From contig JAEXUU010000055.1 in the NCBI GenBank assembly GCA_023452965.1, positions 1-5,423 on the forward strand: a DNA stretch of 5,423 nt, written 5' to 3'. The position numbers and the translations under genes were made by a program. This document shows, piece after piece, positions 1 through 5,423 of the stretch (position 1 is the first letter of the stretch; the number at the start of each line of letters is the position of its first letter). Below the pieces are notes generated by a model. That model did no database searches, was not told where the DNA came from, and was given only the letters and a program-made list of their open reading frames with translations. Origin of the DNA: Pseudomonadota bacterium (GTDB lineage Bacteria > Pseudomonadota > Alphaproteobacteria > Rhizobiales > Beijerinckiaceae).

Positions 1-495
1 GATCAGGATGACTGCGCCCAGGACATAGCCGCCGAAATTGAGCACGCCGAGATTCTTGATGAAGCTGGTCGTCGAGCCTGCGAGCGAGTCCCACATATTC
101 TGAAGTCCGGTCTGCACCCCGTTGACCGAGTTGAGCCCGGCCGAGGTGCCGGTGACGTTGGCGCTCACACTCGTCAGCATCGCGTTGCCGATGGCCGAGG
201 GACCCTCGTTCAGCATCTGATAGGCGAAGCTCTGGAAATCGTTCCAGCTCGTCGCCAGCGCATAGATCGCGAAGGCGCGCAGGAGCCGGAATGTGATCTC
301 GGCGGGATTGCCCTGCGCGGTCCCCGACCAGATGCCGTAGGCCCAGATGATCACATAGAGCGTCAGCAGCAGCCCCGCGACGCCGACCTGACCGCCGCCC
401 GTCAATGCCGAGGCCAGGTTCTGATAGGCTTGGGCGACGAAATTGTTGCCGAAGCGGTCGACAGTCGAGAGCAGCGTCGTAATGTTGAAATTCAT
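1..495 (-). CDS. virB6: VirB6/TrbL-family polytopic membrane protein, 5' part only
   Basis: The first 165 codons from the ATG at 495; the frame is still open at position 1, so the C-terminal half lies outside. VirB6 proteins are usually about 290-350 residues. Visible features: a soluble N-terminus (1-36), a hydrophobic helix containing L-L-L-T-L-Y-V-I-I-W-A-Y-G-I-W (42-56), a second likely helix with F-R-L-L-R-A-F-A-I-Y-A-L-A (69-81), a polar stretch rich in Ser, Asn and Gly (about 100-145), and the start of another hydrophobic helix at 150-165. This order, with aromatic residues in the first helix and a large hydrophilic loop, is typical of VirB6/TrbL, the inner-membrane channel component that contacts the substrate early in transfer. 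GGAG at 505-508 sits 9 nt ahead of the ATG. The gene starts 16 nt after the small lipoprotein gene, in the same transcription unit. Confidence 0.88.
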   Translation of the reverse strand, partial: MNFNITTLLSTVDRFGNNFVAQAYQNLASALTGGGQVGVAGLLLTLYVIIWAYGIWSGTAQGNPAEITFRLLRAFAIYALATSWNDFQSFAYQMLNEGPSAIGNAMLTSVSANVTGTSAGLNSVNGVQTGLQNMWDSLAGSTTSFIKNLGVLNFGGYVLGAVILI

Positions 496-511
496 GCGCC
501 GCGGCTCCGTG

Positions 512-715
512 CTACCGTGCCCGAGCCGCGCTGACAGGCCGCATGGGACCGCATTCGTCGGAGAGGGGGGAAGACACGGCTCCGAGCGATGAAAACGCCA
601 TCGGCACGATCGGCGGGCCTTCGTCGCGCGAGCATGGCGCCTTGAGTGGCTTGACCCCGCACCCGCCCATGAGCGCCGTCAGGACGCCGACCGCGATGAG
701 GCGCCCTCCCCTCAT
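512..715 (-). CDS. Small putative lipoprotein between virB5 and virB6 (entry-exclusion position)
   Basis: A 67-residue protein. Residues 1-18 form a short lipoprotein signal: R2 and R5, hydrophobic 6-16, then L-M-G-G before C19. This fits the broad prokaryotic lipobox, though Met at -3 is not the commonest choice. The mature part is only about 49 residues, Pro- and Ser-rich, with two more cysteines (C28, C55) and no recognisable domain. The start ATG overlaps the virB5 stop as ATGA, implying coupled translation, and the stop lies 16 nt before virB6. In pKM101/R388-type conjugation operons a small lipoprotein gene at this place is the entry-exclusion gene eex, which blocks redundant transfer into cells already carrying the element. 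By position and lipobox this is a candidate for that role. A VirB7-like outer-membrane lipoprotein is the main alternative: VirB7 is also a tiny lipoprotein, but normally follows virB6. I cannot decide from sequence. Confidence 0.75.
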   Translation of the reverse strand: MRGGRLIAVGVLTALMGGCGVKPLKAPCSRDEGPPIVPMAFSSLGAVSSPLSDECGPMRPVSAARAR

Positions 716-1434
716 CGTCCCGCCTTGTACTCGAGCGCGCGCGTCGCCTGCGAGATCATGGTCATGCGGTCGATGTTCGGCTGGTTGGCGGCAGCCGTCG
801 CCGTGTTCACCGCGCCGATCAGCTCGTTCACGGTGATGCCGGTCTGCACCATGATCTGGCTGTTCTGGTCGACGCTGCCCTTGAGGTCCTTGGCCTGGCC
901 GATCATGCCGGCTCCCTGCTTGAAGGCGCCGCTGCGGGTCTGGACGCCCGATTGCGTGGAGTCGACGAGGCCAGTGATTGTCCCGGCCGTGTTGACGAGC
1001 TGGGAATAGCTCTTGTCCATCGGGCTGGTCTGGCCATTGATCAGGCCGGAGATCGTCTTCACGAGCTGGAGGCCATTGATCAGGCCCGAGACGATGTTCT
1101 GCGAGCCGCCGCCCATGCCGGCGAAGGACAGCGAGCCGCCGGAGATCACGCTGCCGAGCGAGGGCGCGCCGCCCATCGAGAAGCCGCCGCCGCCGAGCGC
1201 CATCTGCGCGAGCTGCCCGGCCTGGCTGGTGCGGTCGCCGGTGACAGCAGCAAGCGTCTTCTGCGTGAACTGCATAATCTCCCGGTCGGCGGCGAGGATG
1301 CTGTTGGTCGTCGTCGCGATCTCCTGCGCCTTGCGCAGGTTCGCATTGTCGATCACCGGCGTCTGCGCGGAGGCGGCGGTCGCGGCAAGGAGCGCCGCGA
1401 GGCTCGCGCACAGGGTCTGGATGGGCTTTCGCAT
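712..1434 (-). CDS. virB5: VirB5-type minor pilus / pilus-tip protein
   Basis: A 240-residue protein with a clear signal peptide (K3, hydrophobic 8-21, cleavage site A-S-A before Q24), hence periplasmic and pilus-associated. The mature protein is mostly alpha-helical in character. An N-terminal helical part (about 25-78) is followed by a glycine-rich stretch (80-110: G-G-G-G-F-S-M-G-G and G-M-G-G-G), a short repeat of S-G-L-I-N-G (116-121 and 129-134), and C-terminal helices with D-x-N-S-x-I-x-x-Q-T-G-I-T (189-201) and N-Q-P-N (217-220). Size, signal peptide, helical content and position shortly before virB6 fit VirB5, the minor pilin that caps the pilus and helps recipient contact and assembly. 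The ATG at 1434 is chosen over an upstream-extended frame (to 1650) because it begins the signal peptide and has AAAGGAG eight bases ahead. It follows the unnamed gene by 20 nt, and its TGA overlaps the next ATG as ATGA. Family assignment is good but partly positional, as VirB5 proteins diverge widely. Confidence 0.82.
   Translation of the reverse strand: MRKPIQTLCASLAALLAATAASAQTPVIDNANLRKAQEIATTTNSILAADREIMQFTQKTLAAVTGDRTSQAGQLAQMALGGGGFSMGGAPSLGSVISGGSLSFAGMGGGSQNIVSGLINGLQLVKTISGLINGQTSPMDKSYSQLVNTAGTITGLVDSTQSGVQTRSGAFKQGAGMIGQAKDLKGSVDQNSQIMVQTGITVNELIGAVNTATAAANQPNIDRMTMISQATRALEYKAGR
1032..1086 (-). repeat. 16-bp direct repeat inside virB5, 39 bp apart
   Basis: The 16-mer ggccattgatcaggcc (plus strand) occurs at 1032-1047 and again at 1071-1086. 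The 39-bp offset is exactly 13 codons, and each copy encodes G-L-I-N-G preceded by Ser, so the protein carries S-G-L-I-N-G twice, 13 residues apart. The in-frame spacing points to a small internal duplication, directly after the glycine-rich insert. Confidence 0.7.
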
Positions 1435-1442
1435 CACGATCG

Positions 1443-1449
1443 CTCCTTT
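1443..1449 (-). promoter_or_regulatory. virB5 ribosome-binding site
   Basis: AAAGGAG in the coding sense, 8 nt ahead of the ATG at 1434. It decides the start: the frame is open upstream to 1650, but that extension overlaps the preceding gene and lacks signal-peptide character. Confidence 0.8.
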
Positions 1450-1454
1450 CGCGC

Positions 1455-2387
1455 TCAGCGAGATTGATACTGTCGGACCGCGGCCATCAGCTCTTCGCTC
1501 GACAGCGGCTGTTGCGCGGCATTGGCCCGCGCGGCTTCGCGTTCGATCGCAAAGGAGACATGGCCCGCCGTGGCGTTGTAGCGGCGGGCGACGCAGCCCG
1601 GCGCCGGTGTCGTCCCGTAGGGCGTCGTCGAGCAGCCCGCGGCCACGCAAGGGCTAGCGGCGGTCCCCTCGCCGGTCATTCCGGCTGGGCACAGACTGAT
1701 CGTCTGCAGCGGCCGAGCCTGGCCGCCGCTCGACGCCGGCAAGGCAATGCCGCGTGTGCCCTGGCTCGTCATCGAGGCGGTGGCGAGATTGGGCAGGTTG
1801 AAGGCTTGCGAGAGGAAGGACACGCCGTGGATGGCCTGGTTGAAGGTGAGCCCGGTCTGGGTGCGGATCGCGCTGTTGCGGTCCAATGCCTCCATCAGCG
1901 TGCCGTCCGAGCCGACCTCGCGGCCCATGCGTTCGAAGACCTGGCGGTTCGGCTGAATCGAGGCCTGCACCGTCTCCATGCCGCCAAGGACCTGGCTCGT
2001 GCCTTCGCGATCGGCGCGAGGCCCGGCCGTCCAGTCGGCCGCGCCCTGTGGTTCCTTGCCGCTGGACCAGGTAGTCGTCGGCTTGGTGAAGGCCGGCGAC
2101 GTCCTGATCGTCGGGTCAGCCTTGTCGAGGGTCGCCGCGCCGCGGCCCGCATCGGGCTTCTGCGTCGGGCTCGTGACCGCATTGTCCTTCTTCGGCTTGG
2201 TCACGGAGCAGTTGATGCCTCGCGTGTATGTCTGGGTCTTGCCGGTCATGAGCTTGATCTCCACCTTCTTGGCGGACTCGTCCGTGCGCCGGTCGAGGAT
2301 CGCCCCGTCATTCACCGGCACGGCGGCTTGGGCAACACCGGCGAGCCCGGTCGCCATCAGCACGAGCGTGACTATCTGCACCCGCAC
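1455..2387 (-). CDS. Secreted VirB5-related protein with Cys-rich tail (function unknown)
   Basis: A 310-residue protein I cannot assign to a named family. It has an N-terminal signal peptide (hydrophobic 5-19, likely cleavage after A-Q-A, about residue 21), so it should be periplasmic or exported. It continues with P-V-N-D-x-A-x-L (24-31), one Cys at 60, and a Thr/Pro/Lys/Ser-rich, probably disordered linker (about 62-130). A VirB5-like helical segment spans 141-214. A Cys cluster follows (C233, C247, C252, C265) and then a charged helical C-terminus. Residues 141-214 align without gaps to 161-234 of the neighbouring VirB5, with 25 identities including D-x-N-S-x-I and Q-T-G-x-T-x-N. The P-V-x-D-x-A-x-L stretch after the signal peptide is shared too. 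The start is GTG at 2387, 2 nt after the virB4 stop, backed by a strong ribosome-binding site. From its place between virB4 and virB5 I infer a pilus-associated or periplasmic T4SS component. It could instead be a lineage-specific accessory factor. Confidence 0.85.
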   Translation of the reverse strand: MRVQIVTLVLMATGLAGVAQAAVPVNDGAILDRRTDESAKKVEIKLMTGKTQTYTRGINCSVTKPKKDNAVTSPTQKPDAGRGAATLDKADPTIRTSPAFTKPTTTWSSGKEPQGAADWTAGPRADREGTSQVLGGMETVQASIQPNRQVFERMGREVGSDGTLMEALDRNSAIRTQTGLTFNQAIHGVSFLSQAFNLPNLATASMTSQGTRGIALPASSGGQARPLQTISLCPAGMTGEGTAASPCVAAGCSTTPYGTTPAPGCVARRYNATAGHVSFAIEREAARANAAQQPLSSEELMAAVRQYQSR

Positions 2388-2389
2388 GG

Positions 2390-2947
2390 TCAGTCCCTCC
2401 CCATGAAGATCGGCAGCCAGGCCTGCGGATCGTCACCGACCCGGGCGCGCAGTGCGTCGAGCTCGGCGACCGTCTCGGTGCGGCCCGACAGCACCTTGAT
2501 CAGCTCCGGCATGCCCCGGAGATTGAGGCGCGCGATCACGCTGTCCTGGTCATGCTTGATCAGGAAGGAGCGCGATTCCGCCGGCGTGGTGCGAATCCAG
2601 CGCACCTCACGGGCCGAGAGGCGGAAGGCGCCGCCATAGGACGCCTCGTCGGCCTTCGGGTTCGGGAAGAAGATGTTCGTTGCCGATTGCTCGATCAGCG
2701 TATGCGCGAGCTTGGAATTCACGATATCGGCCGCCGATTGCGTGCCGAAGCCGATGACGCCGTTCTGCTTGCGGATCGTCTTCAGCTTGTCCTTGATGAA
2801 GTAGCTGAAGACCTCGTCGTCGAGGAGCCGCCAGCCCTCGTCGAGGAAGATCATCACCGGCTGTCCATCGAGCAGTTCGTCGAGCCGGTGGAAGATGTAC
2901 ATCAGCGCCGCCGTCCGGTTGACGGGATCGTCGAGCACGCTGGTCAT
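2390..2947 (-). CDS. VirB4 C-terminal portion in the shifted frame
   Basis: This frame carries the last third of the VirB4 ATPase domain: the F-D-M-T motif, Walker B with its catalytic D-E pair, the T-Q-S motif, an N-I-F-F-P-N-P segment and the C-terminal helices. The conserved methionine of F-D-M-T is encoded by an ATG at 2947-2945 that overlaps the premature TGA of the upstream frame as ATGA. Re-initiation there would give a 185-residue fragment. No convincing ribosome-binding site precedes it, so separate translation is speculative. The frame is open much further upstream (to about 3535), but that part is antisense-like shadow sequence of virB4, not gene. It ends 2 nt before the next gene. 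Confidence 0.45.
   Translation of the reverse strand: MTSVLDDPVNRTAALMYIFHRLDELLDGQPVMIFLDEGWRLLDDEVFSYFIKDKLKTIRKQNGVIGFGTQSAADIVNSKLAHTLIEQSATNIFFPNPKADEASYGGAFRLSAREVRWIRTTPAESRSFLIKHDQDSVIARLNLRGMPELIKVLSGRTETVAELDALRARVGDDPQAWLPIFMGRD
2395..2402 (-). promoter_or_regulatory. Ribosome-binding site fixing a GTG start
   Basis: GGGGAGGG in the coding sense ends 7 nt before the GTG at 2387-2385. It lies inside the last codons of virB4. This strong purine-rich site supports GTG as the real start; the next in-frame methionine (residue 11) would remove half the signal peptide. Confidence 0.75.
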
Positions 2948-4797
2948 GTCGAAGCCGAAGATGGGGACATCGAGAACGTGTCCTCGGCATTGTTGAACAG
3001 CCAACCGCGCTGGTCCGCGCGGATCCAGGGCTGCAGCCTGGCATAGAGATCGTCGTCGCCGGCCCGCATGGCGCCGCGCAGCAGCTCGGCGAATTCGTCG
3101 AGCGTCCGCCCTTCCGGCGGCGCCGTCAGGACCTGCGTGATCGCGTTGCGGATCACCTGCTCCTCGCGGGTCGAATGACCGATGCCGTCGGCGCGCCGGA
3201 GCATGAAGCTGAAGAGCTGGAACAGGAATTCGCGGTTCGCGCCATTGTCGGAGAGCCGCAACGGATTGAACCCGGTCGGCTCGCCGGCGCGCAGAACCTC
3301 GTACTGCCCGCCGAGCGCGCGCACGAAGATCTCGAGGCCCCGGTCCTTGTCGACCAGCACCAGCTTCGGCCGTGGCTGCACGCGCTGGGCCTGGGCGGAG
3401 ATGAAGCCGAGGAACACGGTCTTGCCCGAGCCCGACGGTCCCGTGACCGTGAAATTGCCGAGATCGCGGACGTGGAAGTTGAAGAAATACGCGGTCTGCG
3501 ATGTCGTCTCGAGAACCGAGATCGGCGTGCCCCAATGCGTCCCGCTCGCCTGCCCGCTCGGATAGTTATGGAGCGAGGAGAATCCGGCCATGTTCTTCGA
3601 GGAGACCATGGAGGAGCGAGCGATATAGGAGGCATTGCCGGGGAGCTGTGCCCAGAAGGCCGGCTCGCAGTTCAAGTCCTCACGCACCCAGATCGCCGAG
3701 ACATCCGTCAGTGCCGTGCCGCAATCGGTGACGCATTTCGTCACCTCGTCGATGTCGCGGCCGAGGCAAAGCACGCTGAGATGGTGGTGACCGTAGACCG
3801 ACTCTGACGAGAGAAGTTCGTCGCGCGCGTCCGAGAGGTGCTCGGCGACGACCGAGCCGGCCTCGTCCGACATCTCGATCTGCCGGCCGACGCGATCGAT
3901 CTGGGTCATCGCGATCGGCTTATCGATGATGGCGAAGGACTGCGTGACGATGAACTCGTGCGGCACCCGCAGCATCGGGTTGAGCATTCCCGGGCCGGTC
4001 AGCGCCGGATACTCGCTGACCGAAATCATCGCCCCGAAGCGCGTATCATCGGGCGAGGCGCCACGGATCTCGACGGCGTTGCGGCCGAAGAACAGCCGCT
4101 TCGTCGACAGGGCTTCGGCCAGCTTCATGCGCGGCAGCGCCATCGGGCGCGGCATGCCGCCATTCACAAGCTGGACCAGGAATTCCAACGGTTCCGAATG
4201 CCAGACGCCACCGCGATCGACGACGCGCAGGACGCGAGCGCCATAGGCCTGCAGGGTTTCGCGCATGGCCGTCATCACGTCCGACAGTTCGTTGGCGGCC
4301 TGCTCCTCGCTCAGCGAGCGACCGTCCGCGTCGTGGCGCCCGAACAGCTTGCGCAACACGACATCGACCGTGCCGACACTGCCCTGGAGCTCGCGCCGGA
4401 CGACGGTGAGGTAGATGTCGTTCACGAACATCCGCCGCTGGCGCAGGCCGGTGGTGTAGCGTTCGTCGAGCTCGCGGCAGAATTCGTTGTCGAAGGTCGA
4501 GGCGATCGAAGGCTTCACCTCGCGCCGGACGATATGGGTGTAGAGCGCGTAGCGCGATGAGCCCAGCGCCCGCAGGAGATCGTTACGGCCGAGCAGCCGC
4601 GCATTGACCTCGCTGATATCGGCCGTCTCGAAACAGAAACCAGAAAGGTGCAGGAACGACATCAGCATGCCGTCATCCGTGCGGATCGCCTCATCCGAGA
4701 CGTGCCGCGAATAGGGAATATGCGCGGCGACCGGGTTCTCCCGCCGCGACACCGCACCAAAGCTCAGCTCGTCACGCAGGGCCCGCGCAATCGCCAT
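2944..4797 (-). CDS. virB4: VirB4 N-terminal portion as literally read (617 residues)
   Basis: This is the open frame actually present from the ATG at 4797. Residues 1-611 are genuine VirB4 sequence, including the whole N-terminal domain and Walker A. The last six residues (P-S-S-A-S-T) are out-of-frame sequence after the break, ending at TGA. The product would lack Walker B and the final ~190 residues, so it should not hydrolyse ATP alone. The start lies 2 nt after the virB3 stop. I see only a weak ribosome-binding sequence ahead of it (ACCGGGT), which fits translation coupled to virB3. Confidence 0.7.
   Translation of the reverse strand: MAIARALRDELSFGAVSRRENPVAAHIPYSRHVSDEAIRTDDGMLMSFLHLSGFCFETADISEVNARLLGRNDLLRALGSSRYALYTHIVRREVKPSIASTFDNEFCRELDERYTTGLRQRRMFVNDIYLTVVRRELQGSVGTVDVVLRKLFGRHDADGRSLSEEQAANELSDVMTAMRETLQAYGARVLRVVDRGGVWHSEPLEFLVQLVNGGMPRPMALPRMKLAEALSTKRLFFGRNAVEIRGASPDDTRFGAMISVSEYPALTGPGMLNPMLRVPHEFIVTQSFAIIDKPIAMTQIDRVGRQIEMSDEAGSVVAEHLSDARDELLSSESVYGHHHLSVLCLGRDIDEVTKCVTDCGTALTDVSAIWVREDLNCEPAFWAQLPGNASYIARSSMVSSKNMAGFSSLHNYPSGQASGTHWGTPISVLETTSQTAYFFNFHVRDLGNFTVTGPSGSGKTVFLGFISAQAQRVQPRPKLVLVDKDRGLEIFVRALGGQYEVLRAGEPTGFNPLRLSDNGANREFLFQLFSFMLRRADGIGHSTREEQVIRNAITQVLTAPPEGRTLDEFAELLRGAMRAGDDDLYARLQPWIRADQRGWLFNNAEDTFSMSPSSAST
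2963..2966 (-). other. Frameshift site in virB4
   Basis: GGGG on the plus strand (CCCC in the coding sense) follows the codons for F-S-M-S. The upstream frame reads into non-VirB4 residues from here, while the -1 frame resumes canonical VirB4 at P-I-F-G-F-D. Adding one C gives an uninterrupted protein of normal length. The run is short, and the zero-frame heptamer G-UCC-CCA is not an X-XXY-YYZ slippery site, so programmed frameshifting is not favoured over a simple single-base loss. Confidence 0.85.
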
Positions 4798-4799
4798 GG

Positions 4800-5093
4800 C
4801 TAGACCCGGTAGCTCGTCGCGCCCCAGAAGCCCCTGCTTCGAGGCGGAACTTTCCGGCCACGGATCAGCATGATCTCGAAGATCGCCGGATCGCGTACGA
4901 TCATGATCCGACCGATCGCGTAGAGCGGCAGGATGGTCAGCAGCATTAGGAGATTTTTCGTCACGAGGAAGATGACGGCTGAGACGACGCCGATCAGCAT
5001 GAAGAACTGATACGGCACGCCAAGAAGGCTGGGCGGCCGGGTCAGTCCCTTCACCAACGGCGTGATCAACGGCTGGTCGACATCCTCAGCCAT
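4800..5093 (-). CDS. virB3: VirB3-family inner-membrane T4SS protein
   Basis: A 97-residue protein without a signal peptide. After a polar N-terminus it shows the T-R-P-P...G-V-P entry into the first membrane segment (residues about 18-27). Two adjacent hydrophobic helices follow (about 27-44 and 47-66), then an R-D-P-A-I-F segment (67-72) and a basic C-terminus ending in F-W-G-A-T-S-Y (89-95), which matches the F/W-G-A-S-Y ending seen in the VirB3/TrbD family. Length is close to the usual ~100 residues. VirB3 partners VirB4 at the inner membrane and is needed for pilus assembly; in some systems the two are fused. The reading frame stays open upstream to 5183, but that part overlaps virB2 and is serine-rich shadow sequence. 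The ATG at 5093 has AGGTG a few bases ahead, overlapping the virB2 stop, so it is the better start. The stop lies 2 nt before the virB4 ATG, which suggests coupled translation. Confidence 0.92.
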   Translation of the reverse strand: MAEDVDQPLITPLVKGLTRPPSLLGVPYQFFMLIGVVSAVIFLVTKNLLMLLTILPLYAIGRIMIVRDPAIFEIMLIRGRKVPPRSRGFWGATSYRV

Positions 5094-5097
5094 CCGA

Positions 5098-5406
5098 TCA
5101 CCTGCCGACTGCTGACTGGAAGAACTGGACGATCTGAGCCGATCCGAAGACGAGCACGATGCCGAAGATGACGGAGCCGGCAAAACCCCAGGTCAGGCGC
5201 CCGACGAAGGCCATGAGCCCGCAGGCGATGACGGCGAGCACCGCGAGCGATGTAGAGATCGGCCCGGTCAACGTGTTGACGAGTGTCTGCAGGGTGCTCT
5301 GGACAGGCTGAAGCTGGCCGCCGCTCTGTGCCAGGGCCGGTGCTGCCAGGGTCATAGCCACGGCGCCTGCCAACGCGGTCCGTCCGATCCAGCCCTCAAG
5401 CCTCAT
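5098..5406 (-). CDS. virB2: VirB2-type major pilin (TrbC/VirB2 family)
   Basis: A 102-residue protein with the classic pilin layout. The N-terminal signal peptide has basic residues (R2, R9), a hydrophobic stretch (about 10-22) and an A-P-A-L-A site, with probable cleavage after A26 leaving Q27 first. The mature chain is about 76 residues: a polar amphipathic segment (27-48) and two hydrophobic helices (about 49-69 and 75-96) around a short G-R-L-T-W turn. That is the size and topology of VirB2/TrbC pilins, which sit in the inner membrane and are extracted to form the pilus. The ATG at 5406 is supported by AAGGAG at 5416-5421, nine bases upstream. It is the first gene visible in the operon, 4 nt ahead of virB3. 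A single Cys (C62) lies in the first membrane helix. The family call rests on architecture, length and position next to virB3-virB4. It is strong, although VirB2 sequences themselves are poorly conserved. Confidence 0.9.
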   Translation of the reverse strand: MRLEGWIGRTALAGAVAMTLAAPALAQSGGQLQPVQSTLQTLVNTLTGPISTSLAVLAVIACGLMAFVGRLTWGFAGSVIFGIVLVFGSAQIVQFFQSAVGR

Positions 5407-5423
5407 GGTCTTGCTCTCCTTCA

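Larger units (their letters stand above)
2390..4797 (-). pseudogene. virB4: VirB4-type T4SS ATPase, interrupted by a -1 frameshift
   Basis: Read across one missing base this is an 802-residue VirB4, the usual length for the family. The N-terminal part (about 1-400) is the CagE/TrbE/VirB4 domain, with a P-Y-S-R-H-V motif near residue 28. The C-terminal AAA-type ATPase has Walker A G-P-S-G-S-G-K-T (453-460), an L-V-L-V-D-K-D strand (479-485), the P-I-F-G-F-D-M-T motif (about 612-619), Walker B V-M-I-F-L-D-E-G-W (about 648-656) and a downstream G-F-G-T-Q-S motif typical of VirB4/TrbE proteins. VirB4 is the inner-membrane-associated ATPase that powers pilin extraction and substrate transfer. The frame breaks in the C4 run (GGGG on the plus strand, 2963-2966): one more C restores ...F-S-M-S-P-I-F-G-F-D-M... 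As written, the first frame ends at a TGA at 2944-2946. Family identity is very secure. Whether the lesion is real or a sequencing or assembly error cannot be told from the sequence; good conservation on both sides of the break suggests it is recent or artefactual. Confidence 0.93.

Noticed and set aside
716..1411. Minus-strand frame upstream of the small lipoprotein, making a possible 299-residue protein
   Set aside because: The extension is out-of-frame virB5 sequence (Arg/Asp/Gln-rich). The lipoprotein signal begins at the ATG at 715, which overlaps the virB5 stop.
1464..2639. Long plus-strand open frame (391 codons) opposite the unnamed gene and the virB4 end
   Set aside because: High-GC antisense shadow: its translation is Arg/Ala/Gly-rich with no domain, and it crosses the boundary of two well-supported minus-strand genes with signal peptide, ribosome-binding site and family motifs.
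2960..2972. Programmed -1 ribosomal frameshift in virB4
   Set aside because: The zero-frame heptamer is not slippery (re-pairing at the P site would be poor), and VirB4 proteins are not known to need recoding. A single missing C explains it more simply.
3175..4560. Plus-strand open frames (3175-3807, 3838-4560) opposite virB4
   Set aside because: They lie wholly opposite conserved VirB4 coding sequence and have no recognisable motif or plausible start signal. They are explained by G/C bias at third codon positions.
5094..5183. N-terminal extension of VirB3 by 30 residues
   Set aside because: It is serine-rich shadow of the virB2 3' end. The ATG at 5093 gives the normal VirB3 length and N-terminus.
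1..5423. tRNA/rRNA genes, CRISPR arrays, IS ends, attachment sites, internal promoters or rho-independent terminators
   Set aside because: None seen. The window is almost fully coding, with gaps of 20 nt or less and no T-tract hairpin between genes.

Overview
The window is one continuous block of a P-type (VirB/Tra-like) type IV secretion system operon. Every gene lies on the minus strand, so it is transcribed from position 5423 towards position 1. G+C is high, roughly 60-65% by eye. The protein types and codon use suggest an alphaproteobacterium, probably of the Hyphomicrobiales/Rhizobiales kind. I cannot name the genus or say whether the locus is on a plasmid, an integrative conjugative element or the chromosome. 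No relaxase, coupling protein, integrase or IS element lies in the window.

In transcription order: virB2 pilin (5406-5098), virB3 (5093-4800), virB4 ATPase (4797-2390, broken by a one-base frameshift near 2963-2966), a secreted 310-residue protein of no named family (2387-1455), virB5 (1434-712), a 67-residue putative lipoprotein (715-512), and the first 165 codons of virB6 (495-1, running off the window). The genes are packed at spacings of -4 to +20 nt. No non-coding stretch exceeds about 20 nt, and no promoter or terminator is visible, so this is the interior of one transcription unit whose promoter lies upstream of 5423. No RNA gene, CRISPR array or transposon was seen.

How the parts work together, from knowledge of the families: VirB2 is the pilus subunit, VirB3 and VirB6 are inner-membrane parts of the channel, VirB4 is the ATPase that energises pilin extraction and substrate transfer, and VirB5 is a minor pilus-tip protein. 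The small lipoprotein sits between virB5 and virB6, the place occupied by the entry-exclusion gene eex in IncN/IncW-type conjugation operons. That makes surface or entry exclusion a reasonable but unproven role, and would favour a conjugative rather than an effector-delivering system.

Three things stand out. (1) The unnamed gene between virB4 and virB5 contains a segment that aligns without gaps to the C-terminal part of the adjacent VirB5 (25 identities in 74 residues by hand count). It therefore looks like a diverged tandem VirB5 duplicate that has gained a disordered linker and a cysteine-rich tail. (2) virB4 is split by the apparent loss of one C from a C run, separating Walker A from Walker B. 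This may be a sequencing error or a real lesion. (3) VirB5 carries a glycine-rich insert followed by a 13-residue tandem repeat.
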